Shown here in pieces: positions 52,856 through 60,675 of a DNA stretch of 64,000 bases (the stretch's first letter is position 1; every line of letters begins with the position of its first letter). The translations under genes and the position numbers were made by a program. Below the pieces are notes generated by a model, which was given only the letters and a program-made list of their open reading frames with translations, was not told where the DNA came from and ran no database searches. Source of the stretch: Comamonas composti DSM 21721. GTDB lineage: Bacteria > Pseudomonadota > Gammaproteobacteria > Burkholderiales > Burkholderiaceae_C. Where the stretch lies: NCBI RefSeq assembly GCF_000429845.1, contig NZ_AUCQ01000012.1, forward strand, positions 1 through 64,000, in the 5' to 3' direction.

Positions 52856-54835
52856 TCAGGCAAGCGCCGGCGCCTCGGCCTGTACGGGCTGCAGGCGCAG
52901 CAGCACCTGACCGGGTGTGACCTGCTGGCCGGGAGCCACCAGCACTTCCTGCACCACGGAGGGCGCGGAAACGCAAAGGCTGTGCTCCAGCTTCATGGAT
53001 TCGATGACCAGGGCCGTCTCGCTGGGCGACAGCGTCTGCCCGGCCTGTGCCGCGACCTGCACCAGCTTGCCGTTGAAAGGCGCGCGCAGGACCTGGGCAG
53101 CCTCGGCCGCGCTCTGGCTCTTGGCGCGAGAGAGCGATGCATCCTCCAGCCACCAGTCCACGCCATCGGCCTGCATATGCCAGGCATTCGGTCCGCGCCC
53201 GGGCACATGCACCAGGCTCAGGCCTTGCCGCAGACCATCTGCGACCAATTGCATCTGCGGCGCCCGGCCATGCAGCTCCAGGGTCTGATCCTGCTCGCCC
53301 TGCCGCACCCGCAACCGCGTGCCGCCCTGGGCGGTGACGGCCCAATCGCGGGTTTCGCCGCGCCAGCGCAGGCGCAAGGGCTTTTCCCAGATGCAGGCCA
53401 GCGGCGTGTCCTGCAGCCCCTGGCCATAGGCTGCGGCCAGCCCATGGCGCTCGAACGCGGCCTTCTCGCGTGCCACCAGGCGCTCGCGCAGCACATCGCC
53501 ATGCTCGGCCAGAAACGAGATCAAGGCCCGGCCTTCACGAAACAGCGCGTGATCCAGGCATTGCATGAGAAAGCCACGGTTCGTGGGCAAGCCCAGCACG
53601 CACAGCTGGCCCAGGGCCGCGAGCGCACGCTCTATGGCCTCTGCGCGCGTGGGAGCATGGATGATGAGCTTGCCCAGCATGGCGTCGTAATGGGGCGAGA
53701 CCTCGGTCTGCGGCGCCAGCGCATGGTCCCAGCGCAGCGCGCCGCGCTCGAACTCCAGCGCCCGGGGCGCCTGCAAATGCAGCACCCGGCCCGTATGCGG
53801 CACATAGCTCTCGTCCTCGGCGCAAATGCGCAGCTCTATGGCATGGCCGCTGAAGCTCACCTCCTGCTGGGCCAGCGGCAAGGCCTCACCGCGCGCCACG
53901 CGGATCTGCCACTCGACCAGATCCAGCCCCGTCAAGGCTTCGGTCACGGGGTGCTCGACCTGCAGCCGGGTATTCATCTCCATGAGATAAAAATCCTGGC
54001 CCTCGAGCAGAAACTCCACCGTGCCCGCACCCACATAGCCGGCCGCCCGGGCCAGGGCCACGGCGCAGGCGCCCATGCGTTCGCGCAGCTCGGCATTCAC
54101 GGCCGGGCTCGGCGATTCCTCGATGATCTTCTGATGGCGGCGCTGTACCGAGCAGTCGCGTTCACCCAGATGGATGCAGCGACCATGGCGGTCGGCAAAC
54201 ACCTGCACTTCCACATGGCGCGGGTGCTGCACCGCTCGCTCCATGAGCAGATCGGCATTGCCAAAACCGGCAACGGCCTCGGAGCGCGCACTGGCCAGCG
54301 CAGACTTGAGCTGCTCCTTCGCCTGCACCAGGCGCATGCCGCGTCCACCGCCGCCGGCCACGGCCTTGACCATGACCGGAAAGCCGATCTCGGCTGCCGC
54401 CTGCTCAAAGCGTTCGTCGCGCTGATCCGTGCCCGCATAGCCGGGCAGGCAGGGCACGCCTTGCTTTTGTGCCAGGGCCTTGGCTGCGGACTTGCTGCCC
54501 AGGGCCTCTATGGCCTCGGACGGCGGGCCTATCCAGATCAGCCCCTCCTGCTCTACAAGGCGCGCAAAGCGCGCGTCCTCGCTCAGAAAACCATAGCCAG
54601 GGTGTATGGCCTCGGCCCCGGTGGCGCGCGCGGCCGCGATGAGCTTGTCCATGCGCAGATAGCTGTCGGCCGAGCTCAGCCCCCCCAGGGCCACGGCCTC
54701 GTCGGCCTCGCCCACATGCAGGCTGCGCGCGTCGGCATCGGAATAAACGGCCACCGTGGCAATGCCCATGCGGCGGGCCGTGCGGGCAATGCGCCTGGCG
54801 ATCTCGCCACGGTTGGCGATTAGGATTTTCTTCAT
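52856..54835 (-). CDS. Acyl-CoA carboxylase biotin carboxylase/carrier subunit (MccA/AtuF-like)
   Basis: 659 residues. Biotin carboxylase domain: MKKILIANRGEIARRIARTA, IHPGYGFLSEDARFA, KAVAGGGGRGMRLV (ATP-grasp loop), ERDCSVQRRHQKIIEESPSP and FYLMEMNTRLQVEHPVTE. The C-terminal biotinyl domain has Lys615 in VIESMKLEHS. ESMKLEH is the form seen in methylcrotonyl/geranyl-CoA carboxylases, while EAMKM is commoner elsewhere. It carboxylates biotin with ATP and bicarbonate and works with the carboxyltransferase encoded at 56870. ATGA overlap with the upstream hydratase gene. 3-methyl-branched enoyl-CoA substrates are inferred. Confidence 0.93.
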   Translation of the reverse strand: MKKILIANRGEIARRIARTARRMGIATVAVYSDADARSLHVGEADEAVALGGLSSADSYLRMDKLIAAARATGAEAIHPGYGFLSEDARFARLVEQEGLIWIGPPSEAIEALGSKSAAKALAQKQGVPCLPGYAGTDQRDERFEQAAAEIGFPVMVKAVAGGGGRGMRLVQAKEQLKSALASARSEAVAGFGNADLLMERAVQHPRHVEVQVFADRHGRCIHLGERDCSVQRRHQKIIEESPSPAVNAELRERMGACAVALARAAGYVGAGTVEFLLEGQDFYLMEMNTRLQVEHPVTEALTGLDLVEWQIRVARGEALPLAQQEVSFSGHAIELRICAEDESYVPHTGRVLHLQAPRALEFERGALRWDHALAPQTEVSPHYDAMLGKLIIHAPTRAEAIERALAALGQLCVLGLPTNRGFLMQCLDHALFREGRALISFLAEHGDVLRERLVAREKAAFERHGLAAAYGQGLQDTPLACIWEKPLRLRWRGETRDWAVTAQGGTRLRVRQGEQDQTLELHGRAPQMQLVADGLRQGLSLVHVPGRGPNAWHMQADGVDWWLEDASLSRAKSQSAAEAAQVLRAPFNGKLVQVAAQAGQTLSPSETALVIESMKLEHSLCVSAPSVVQEVLVAPGQQVTPGQVLLRLQPVQAEAPALA

Positions 54836-55659
54836 GCTTTTTCCTCGCTGTGCCAGGGCGCCTTGGCGCGTGCGGCAAAGGCTTTCAGACCCTGGGCGGC
54901 TTCGGGCCTGCGCAAGGCCTGGGCAAATTCCCGCGCTGCGGTATCAAGCAGGCTGCCGATGCGCGGTGCCTCCATGGCCCACAACAGGCGCTTGGTGCTT
55001 GCCAGAGCGAGGGGGCCACTCACGCGCATGACCTGCAACCGGGCTTCGATTGCCTGCTCGAAGTCATGGCCCGCAATCTGCTGCACCAGTCCGTCGTTCA
55101 GCGCCTGCTGCGCCGTGTAGCGCTGCCCCTGGAGCAGCCATTGGCGAGCCGTCCCCGCGCCCAGGCGCCAGACCAGGAAGGGTGCGATCTGCGCAGGCAC
55201 CACGCCCAGCGTGACCTCGGGCGCTGCAAACTGGGCATCGGCCGCAGCCAGCACCTGATCGGCACAGGCCACCAGGCCCAGGCCGCCGCCCATGGCCGCC
55301 CCTTCCACGGCGGCCAGCAGCCACTGGGGCAGTGCACACAGGGCTTCGAGCAGGCGGCCAAAGCTGCGGTTGGCCTCTATCAGCGGGTCCACGCCAGCAC
55401 CTGGTGGCTGGCCTATGGAGTCCGCAAATCCGCCCAGGCTGCCGCCCGCGCAGAAATGCCCGCCCGCTCCGCGCAGCACGATGAAGCGCAATTGCGCATC
55501 GCCCCTGGCACGCTCACAGGCGGCAAGCAGTTGCTCCACCATGGCATCGGTGAGTGCATTGCGCGAGGCCGGCGCATTCAAGGTCCAGGTCTCGCGCGCA
55601 TGGCCTGCGCCATCCTCCTCGCGGACTACGGCCAGCAAATCCTTGGCGGTGCCGCTCAT
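54832..55659 (-). CDS. Enoyl-CoA hydratase family protein (LiuC/AtuE-like)
   Basis: 275 residues. The crotonase oxyanion strand FIVLRGAGGHFCAGGSLGGF and EGAAMGGGLGLVACADQVLA are present. The first catalytic Glu position is Gly (GGGLGLVA), as I recall for methylglutaconyl/isohexenylglutaconyl hydratases. The second Glu is kept (APEVTLGVVPAQIAPFL). It probably hydrates the carboxylated glutaconyl-type CoA made by the carboxylase. Starts overlapping the dehydrogenase stop (ATGA), and its own stop overlaps the carboxylase start. The gene is therefore tightly coupled on both sides. Confidence 0.9.
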   Translation of the reverse strand: MSGTAKDLLAVVREEDGAGHARETWTLNAPASRNALTDAMVEQLLAACERARGDAQLRFIVLRGAGGHFCAGGSLGGFADSIGQPPGAGVDPLIEANRSFGRLLEALCALPQWLLAAVEGAAMGGGLGLVACADQVLAAADAQFAAPEVTLGVVPAQIAPFLVWRLGAGTARQWLLQGQRYTAQQALNDGLVQQIAGHDFEQAIEARLQVMRVSGPLALASTKRLLWAMEAPRIGSLLDTAAREFAQALRRPEAAQGLKAFAARAKAPWHSEEKA

Positions 55660-56834
55660 GCCACGGCCCGCTTGGCAATGCCCATGGTCTTGGCCAGTAT
55701 GCCCAGCATGACTTCGTCGGCGCCGCCGCCGATCGAGCCCAGGCGGCCGTCGCGGTACAGGCGCGAGACTCGGTTCTCCCAGGTAAAGCCCATGCCGCCC
55801 CAGAACTGCAAGCAGGTGTCGGCCACCGCGCGCGTGAGCCGGCCCGACTTGAGCTTGGCCATGCTGGCCAGCTGCAGCACGTCCTGGCCCTGCACATAGA
55901 GCTCGCAGGTGCGCCAGACCAGGGCGCGCAAGGCCTCGACCTCGGTCTGCAGCTCGGCCAGCTTGAACTGCACCCATTGCTGGTCGGCCAGGGTGGAGCC
56001 GAACATCTTGCGGCCCTGGGCCCATTCGATGGTCTCGCGAATGCATTCGTCCATGGCCACCAGGGAACTGGCCGAGGCCCACATGCGCTCCTCCTGGAAC
56101 TGCTGCATCTGGTAGAGGAAGCCATGGCCTTCCTGACCGATCAGATTGCGCTGGGGCACGCGCACTTCGTCAAAGTACAGCAAGCCCGTATCGCTGCTGT
56201 TCATGCCGATCTTGCGGATCTTCTGTGCGACCTCCACGCCCTTGGTGAGCCTGCCGTTCGGCCCGTCGCGCAGCGGCACCATGATCAGGCTCTTGTTCCT
56301 GTGCACCGGTCCTTCGCCGGTATTCACCAGCATGCACATCCAGTCGGCCTGCAGGCTGTTGGTGATCCACATCTTCTGGCCCGTGATCACATAATCGCCC
56401 CCGTCCTTGCGTGCCGTGCTTTTCACGCCCGAGACATCGCTGCCCGCGCCGGGCTCGCTCACGCCTATGCAGCCCACCATGCGGCCGGCCACCGAAGGCG
56501 CGAGGAAATCGCGCTTGAGCTCGTCGCTGCCAAAGCGCGCCAGCGCCGGCGTGCTCATGTCGGTCTGCACGCCAATCGCCATGGGCACGCCGCCGCAGCG
56601 TATATGGCCCAGGGTCTCGGCCATGGCCAGGCCATAGGAATAATCGAGGCCTGCGCCGCCAAAGGCCTCGGGCTTGGTCAGGCCCAGCAGGCCCAGATCG
56701 CCTAGCTTGCCGAAGACCTCATGGGCGGGGAAGATCTCGGCCTCTTCCCAGGCATCGACATGGGGGTTGATCTCCTCGTCTATGAAGCGCTTGAGGGTCT
56801 TCTGGATTTCGCGGTGTTCATGGCTGAGCTGCAT
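55656..56834 (-). CDS. Acyl-CoA dehydrogenase, citronellyl-CoA dehydrogenase (AtuD) type
   Basis: 392 residues from MQLSHEHREIQKTLKRFIDE. CIGVSEPGAGSDVSGVKSTA (flavin/substrate strand), GGDYVITGQKMWITNSLQAD, and the C-terminus QFWGGMGFTWENRVSRLYRD GRLGSIGGGADEVMLGILAK (split), which resembles AtuD more than generic isovaleryl-CoA dehydrogenases. It would desaturate a 3-methyl-branched acyl-CoA such as citronellyl-CoA before carboxylation. AAGGAGACAAGCA precedes the ATG. AtuD-like identity rests on motif memory and operon order; an isovaleryl-like substrate is the alternative. Confidence 0.9.
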   Translation of the reverse strand: MQLSHEHREIQKTLKRFIDEEINPHVDAWEEAEIFPAHEVFGKLGDLGLLGLTKPEAFGGAGLDYSYGLAMAETLGHIRCGGVPMAIGVQTDMSTPALARFGSDELKRDFLAPSVAGRMVGCIGVSEPGAGSDVSGVKSTARKDGGDYVITGQKMWITNSLQADWMCMLVNTGEGPVHRNKSLIMVPLRDGPNGRLTKGVEVAQKIRKIGMNSSDTGLLYFDEVRVPQRNLIGQEGHGFLYQMQQFQEERMWASASSLVAMDECIRETIEWAQGRKMFGSTLADQQWVQFKLAELQTEVEALRALVWRTCELYVQGQDVLQLASMAKLKSGRLTRAVADTCLQFWGGMGFTWENRVSRLYRDGRLGSIGGGADEVMLGILAKTMGIAKRAVA

Positions 56835-56869
56835 TGCTTGTCTCCTTGTGATCTATGGAAAGTGCGGGC

Positions 56870-58483
56870 CTACATGCGGGCCACGCCGAATTGCATGGGA
56901 TGGAGCTCCCGGTGTTTGGCGGCCTGCCACAGGTCCAGGCACAGGCGGAGCACCTCGCGCGTGGAGCGCGGGTCTATGACACCGTCGTCCAGCAGCAGGC
57001 CGCTGGTGTAGAACACGTCGGCCTGGCGCTCGAACATGTGCACGATGCGCTCGTACTGCTTGCGCATTTGCTCCTCGTCGGGCTCCAGGCCCTTGCGCCG
57101 CATCGCGGCTTCGGTCACGTTCTGCATGGTGCGCGCGGCCTGCTCGCCGCCCATGACGGCGGTCTTGGCACCGGGCCAGCTGAACAGGAAGTCGGGCGCA
57201 TAGGCGCGGCCGCACATGCCGTAGTTGCCCGCGCCGAAGCTGGCCCCGCATTGCACGGTGATCTGAGGCACGCGTGCATTGCTCACGGCCTGGATCATCT
57301 TGCTGCCGTGCTTGATCATTCCGCCCTGCTCGCTGTCCTTGCCGACCATGAAGCCCGTGGTGTTCTGCAGGTAGATCAGCGGCTGGCCCAGCTGATTCAT
57401 CCACTGGATGAAGTGCGTGGCCTTGTTGGCCCCGGCCACGTCGATGGGACCGTTGTTGCTCACCAGGCCCACGGCATGGCCGCCGATATGGGCCTGGACG
57501 CAGACCGTGGCCGGGCCGTACAAGGCCTTGAACTCCAGCAGGCGCGAGGCATCGGCAAGCCTGGCCATGACTTCGCGCATGTCCACAGGCTGGCGCAGAT
57601 CGCCAGCCATCAGGCCCAGCAGCTCTTCGGCATCGAGCACCGGCGGATCGCAGTCCTTGGCCGCGCCCACCGTGTCCCAGCCCAGCTGGCCAACCACGCT
57701 GCGTGCCAGCTGCAAGGCCTCGCGATCGTCGGCGGCCAGGTATTCGCCCAGACCCGAGGTGGTCGCATGCATCATGGCGCCGCCGAGCTCCTCCTCGGTG
57801 GCGATCTCGCCCGTGGCGGCCTTGAGCAGGGGCGGGCCCGCAAGAAATGCCCGGCTGCGGCCTTCGACCATGATGACGATGTCCGACAGACCCGGCATGT
57901 AGGCACCGCCCGCCGTTCCCGAGCCATGCTGCACGGTGATCACGGGAAGGCCGGCCGCAGACAGGCGCGCGAGGTTGCGGAAGATCTGCCCGCCCTGCAC
58001 AAAGCCTTCCACGCGGTATTGCATGAGGTTTGCGCCCGCGCTCTCCACCAGGTGCACAAAGGGCAGCTTGTTGGCCAGGGCCAGCTCCTGGGCGCGCAGC
58101 AGCTTCTCCAGCCCCATGGGCTGCATGGCGCCTGCGTCTATGCCCGAATCGCTGGCCACGACCATGCAGCGCACACCGCTGACCACGCCAATGCCCGCAA
58201 TCACGCCGCCGCCGGGCACGGACCGGGCTTCGTCCTGGGTATCCTGCAGATAACCGGCCAGGCTGGCCAGCGGCAGCCAGGGCTGGCCGCCGTCGAGCAG
58301 CAACGCAATGCGCTGGCGCGGCAGCAACTGGCCGCGTTTTTCGAATACGGCGCGCGAACGCGCCGAGGCTGCGGCCGCGCGCTCCTGCAGGCTTTGCATA
58401 CGCTCAAGGCGCTGCAAGGCCGCTTCGCGGCGCTGCAAGGCCTCGGGCGAGGCCGCATTCCAGCGGCTTTCAAAACCATTCAT
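56870..58483 (-). CDS. Acyl-CoA carboxylase carboxyltransferase subunit (MccB/AtuC-like)
   Basis: 537 residues from MNGFESRWNAASPEALQRRE. Carboxyltransferase landmarks: LVESAGANLMQY, QHGSGTAGGAYMPGLSDIVI MVEGRSRAFLAGPPLLKAAT GE (split), ATTSGLGEYLAADDREALQL, then the second half NTTGFMVGKDSEQGGMIKHG SKM (split) and QCGASFGAGNYGMCGRAYAP. It transfers carboxylate from biotin to the gamma carbon of a 3-methyl-enoyl-CoA. AAAGGAG precedes the ATG and overlaps the stop of the 55-codon ORF upstream. Specificity between methylcrotonyl- and geranyl-CoA is not decided by what I can see. Confidence 0.93.
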   Translation of the reverse strand: MNGFESRWNAASPEALQRREAALQRLERMQSLQERAAAASARSRAVFEKRGQLLPRQRIALLLDGGQPWLPLASLAGYLQDTQDEARSVPGGGVIAGIGVVSGVRCMVVASDSGIDAGAMQPMGLEKLLRAQELALANKLPFVHLVESAGANLMQYRVEGFVQGGQIFRNLARLSAAGLPVITVQHGSGTAGGAYMPGLSDIVIMVEGRSRAFLAGPPLLKAATGEIATEEELGGAMMHATTSGLGEYLAADDREALQLARSVVGQLGWDTVGAAKDCDPPVLDAEELLGLMAGDLRQPVDMREVMARLADASRLLEFKALYGPATVCVQAHIGGHAVGLVSNNGPIDVAGANKATHFIQWMNQLGQPLIYLQNTTGFMVGKDSEQGGMIKHGSKMIQAVSNARVPQITVQCGASFGAGNYGMCGRAYAPDFLFSWPGAKTAVMGGEQAARTMQNVTEAAMRRKGLEPDEEQMRKQYERIVHMFERQADVFYTSGLLLDDGVIDPRSTREVLRLCLDLWQAAKHRELHPMQFGVARM

Positions 58484-58496
58484 TGTTTTGTCTCCT

Positions 58497-58664
58497 TTAG
58501 ACGACGCTGAATAAGTCAACGTGATGCAGCGCGCCCTGGTTGGGGATGGAATGCAAGGCCCAAAGCGCAGCCATAGCCGTAGCTATGGCGAGCATTTGCA
58601 ACGCGGCAGGCCGCTCCATGCGGGATGCGATGCGCCTGCGGGCCTGGTTCAGCGTTGCCTTCAT
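58497..58664 (-). CDS. 55-residue small membrane protein candidate
   Basis: The ATG (58662-58664) overlaps the SDR stop as ATGA, and the TAA at 58497-58499 is followed directly by AGGAG, the ribosome site of the carboxyltransferase gene. The product starts MKATLNQARRRIASRMERPA, has a single hydrophobic stretch ALQMLAIATAMAALWAL and ends in DLFSVV. The basic N-terminus suggests a membrane anchor with the tail outside. The exact fit into the operon gap argues for a real gene. I know of no homologue. Confidence 0.6.
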   Translation of the reverse strand: MKATLNQARRRIASRMERPAALQMLAIATAMAALWALHSIPNQGALHHVDLFSVV

Positions 58665-59578
58665 GACTTGGCAGCCGGCAGGCCCAGGCATTCAGGGGCA
58701 TCGGCAAACAGCCTGGGAACTGCGGCTCTATGGAAGCCGCCATAGGGCCTGATGGCATCGCCCTGGCGCGCCGCATCCGTCGGCATTGGCAAAGGCCAGC
58801 CCAGGCGCGCCTGCGGTCTTGCACCATCCACGCGCAGCGTGCTGCCGCTGATGAAGCTTGCGGCCGGGCTCAGCAAGAACACCACGGCGGCCGCGACCTC
58901 GGCCTCATTGCCAAAGCGGCCCAGGGGCACGGTGGCGGCCATGGTCTTGAGTAGGCTGGCGGCCTGGGGCGGGTAGTGGTCCATGCCGCTGGAGGCGATA
59001 TAGCCCGGAGCCACGGCATTCACGCGCACGCCCTGGTGCGCCCATTCCAGGGCTGCGGTTTCCGTAAAGCTCACCATGCCCGCACGCGCAGCCCCGCTAT
59101 GGCCCATGCCGGGCATGGAGCCCCACATATCGGCCACGATGTTGACGATGGCACCGCCATGCGCGGCCATGCTTTGCTTGAAGCACTCGCGCGCCACGAG
59201 AAAGCCGCCCGTGAGATTCGTGGCCACCACGGCTTCCCAGCCCTTGGCCGAAATGCTCTCCAGCGGCGCCAGGTACTGACCGCCCGCGTTGTTCACCAGG
59301 CCATGGATGCGGCCATGCGCGCCGACCACGGCAGCCACCATCTGCGTGACTGCGGCCTCGTCGCGGATGTCGCAGGCATGCCAGGCGGCCCGGCCGCCAT
59401 CAGCCTCGATCTCGGCCTGCACGGCCTGCAGCTTTTCGCTGTTGCGCCCGACCAGCACCACCTGTGCGCCCAGGGCCGCCAGCTCATGGGCCGCGCAGCG
59501 GCCTATACCCGAGCCCGCGCCCGTGACCAGCATGACCTGGCCCAGCATCAGGCCCGGCGTGAATATTGATTCGTACAT
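58661..59578 (-). CDS. SDR-family oxidoreductase, trans-2-enoyl-CoA reductase-like active site
   Basis: 305 residues from MYESIFTPGLMLGQVMLVTG. Cofactor motif TGAGSGIG (19-26) and LVNNAGGQ. The classical Tyr-x3-Lys is replaced by Ser161-x3-Arg165 in HSGAARAGMVSFTETAALEW. The same HSGAARAG segment occurs, from memory, in peroxisomal trans-2-enoyl-CoA reductase and related acyl-CoA reductases. It therefore probably reduces an enoyl- or dienoyl-CoA with NADPH, and is not an alcohol dehydrogenase. CTGGAGAACTGAT precedes the ATG. The C-terminal 40 residues (after FISGSTLRVDGARPQ) extend past the usual family end. Confidence 0.9.
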   Translation of the reverse strand: MYESIFTPGLMLGQVMLVTGAGSGIGRCAAHELAALGAQVVLVGRNSEKLQAVQAEIEADGGRAAWHACDIRDEAAVTQMVAAVVGAHGRIHGLVNNAGGQYLAPLESISAKGWEAVVATNLTGGFLVARECFKQSMAAHGGAIVNIVADMWGSMPGMGHSGAARAGMVSFTETAALEWAHQGVRVNAVAPGYIASSGMDHYPPQAASLLKTMAATVPLGRFGNEAEVAAAVVFLLSPAASFISGSTLRVDGARPQARLGWPLPMPTDAARQGDAIRPYGGFHRAAVPRLFADAPECLGLPAAKS

Positions 59579-59654
59579 ATCAGTTCTCCAGAAGGCCAGG
59601 CAGCGAAGCCAGGGCCCAGCGCACAAAACCGGCGCGGCTCTGAACAGGGATGCC

Positions 59655-59735
59655 GAGCAAGGGCCGCCCCGCAGCGAGGGCATCGTCCCCCTCCGGCGAA
59701 GCCAGAGAGGGGGAAGGCGCGCAGCGACTCAGGGG
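59655..59735 (-). repeat. Post-stop C-rich/G-rich repeat, copy 7
   Basis: Starts five bases after the TetR stop. On the minus strand CCCCCTGAGTCGCTGCGCGC, CTTCCCCCTCTCTGGCTTCG, CCGGAGGGGGACGATGCCCT, CGCTGCGGGGCGGCCCTTGC. A full-length copy, well suited as family reference. It lies between the regulator gene and the SDR gene. Confidence 0.82.
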
Positions 59736-59740
59736 GTGCG

Positions 59741-60421
59741 TCATAAAAACAAGGCCATGGCCTCATCCACCAGGGCTTCAACGGACTTGGGGCCCTGGGG
59801 CTTGAACCACTGCACCGACCAGTTCAGCGCACCGAAGATGAACATGCGCGCCACATGCGGATCGGCGCGCAGCCGGCCCTCTTCGTGCAGGATCTGGAGC
59901 ACGGGCTGCCAGCAGCCTTCGTATTCGTCCTTGATGCGGCCCACATCGATGCGCTGCTCGGGCGTGAGCGAGCGCCACTCGGAAACCATGAGCGGAATGA
60001 AGTGCGCCTGCGGTTCAAGCAGCACGCGAAAGTGGTGGTCTATGAGGGCACGCAACTGCTCGCTGGCACTGCAGTCCTCGGGCAGGGCGGCCATGGCAGC
60101 GGTCTGACTTTGCAGGGCCTGGCTCATGCCTTGCTGCATGACCACCTGCAGCAGCTGGCTCTTGCTTTCGAAGAAGTAAAACGGCGAGCCGCTGCGCATG
60201 CCGGCCGCTGCCGCGATGTCGCGCGTGCTCGTGGCGTCATAGCCCTTGGCATGGAACAGGCGGGCCGCACCTTCTATGAGCTGGCGACGGCGATTGCCTT
60301 CGTCGATTTCGGAATCGGTCTTGCGCGGCCGGCCACGCGGGCGCTTCTCGAGCGCAGCAGCTTCGGGCTGCGGGCTTTTGATGCGCGGGAACGAGGAAGT
60401 TGTGGGCTTGGATGCATGCAT
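59741..60421 (-). CDS. TetR-family transcriptional regulator
   Basis: 226 residues from the ATG at 60419-60421. A TTG three codons earlier is less likely. An unusual basic N-terminal tail (EKRPRGRPRKTDSEIDEGN, an AT-hook-like RPRGRPRK) precedes the helix-turn-helix GAARLFHAKGYDATSTRDIA AAAGMRSGSPFYFFESKSQL (split). AtuR, which controls the acyclic terpene operon of Pseudomonas, is also a TetR protein at this position, supporting the operon analogy. A 14-bp palindrome 31 bp upstream of the start is a likely autoregulatory site. Downstream of it the SDR gene follows after a post-stop repeat. Confidence 0.92.
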   Translation of the reverse strand: MHASKPTTSSFPRIKSPQPEAAALEKRPRGRPRKTDSEIDEGNRRRQLIEGAARLFHAKGYDATSTRDIAAAAGMRSGSPFYFFESKSQLLQVVMQQGMSQALQSQTAAMAALPEDCSASEQLRALIDHHFRVLLEPQAHFIPLMVSEWRSLTPEQRIDVGRIKDEYEGCWQPVLQILHEEGRLRADPHVARMFIFGALNWSVQWFKPQGPKSVEALVDEAMALFL

Positions 60422-60452
60422 GCAGCCCAAGGTATCAACAATTATTTATTTG

Positions 60453-60466
60453 AGCAAGCGATTGCT
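60453..60466. promoter_or_regulatory. Palindromic operator upstream of the TetR gene
   Basis: AGCAAGCGATTGCT, a 5+4+5 inverted repeat, lies in the AT-rich stretch 60440-60480, the most promoter-like sequence at the head of the operon. A looser outer pair TTATTTA/TAAATAA surrounds it. TetR-type binding is inferred. Confidence 0.6.
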
Positions 60467-60562
60467 TTTTATAAATAAACAAAGCCACCTAGAGCTTTCC
60501 CCAGGAGCTCAGGCGCGCCACCCGAGCCATGCAGAACGCAAGCGCCTCGCAGGCCCATGCAT

Positions 60563-60594
60563 GAAAAAAGGCCTGGTGCCGGAACACCAGGCCT
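60563..60594 (-). terminator. Intrinsic terminator after the bactofilin gene
   Basis: On the minus strand AGGCCTGGTG, 6-base loop, CACCAGGCCT followed by TTTTTT: a perfect 10-bp stem with six T residues. It lies about 80 bp after the stop, beyond the triple 16-bp array. Confidence 0.95.
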
Positions 60595-60615
60595 GGCCTG
60601 CTCAACAGCGCTGTG

Positions 60616-60675
60616 CCAGAGCGTGCTTACGCTCTCAGAGCGTGTTCACGATCTCAGAGCGTGTTCACGATCTCA
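60616..60675. repeat. Triple array of the TNA-flanked 16-bp quasi-palindrome
   Basis: Units at 60619-60634 (GAGCGTGCTTACGCTC), 60638-60653 and 60657-60672 (both GAGCGTGTTCACGATC), separated by TCA each time, i.e. a 19-bp period. The TCA at 60673-60675 is the bactofilin TGA stop on the opposite strand. The outer left trinucleotide is CCA. Confidence 0.85.

Noticed and set aside
52856-54823. 970-codon plus-strand frame opposite the biotin carboxylase and BKACE genes
   Set aside because: Antisense artefact of high-GC codon usage. The minus-strand proteins have full motif sets and overlapping starts and stops.
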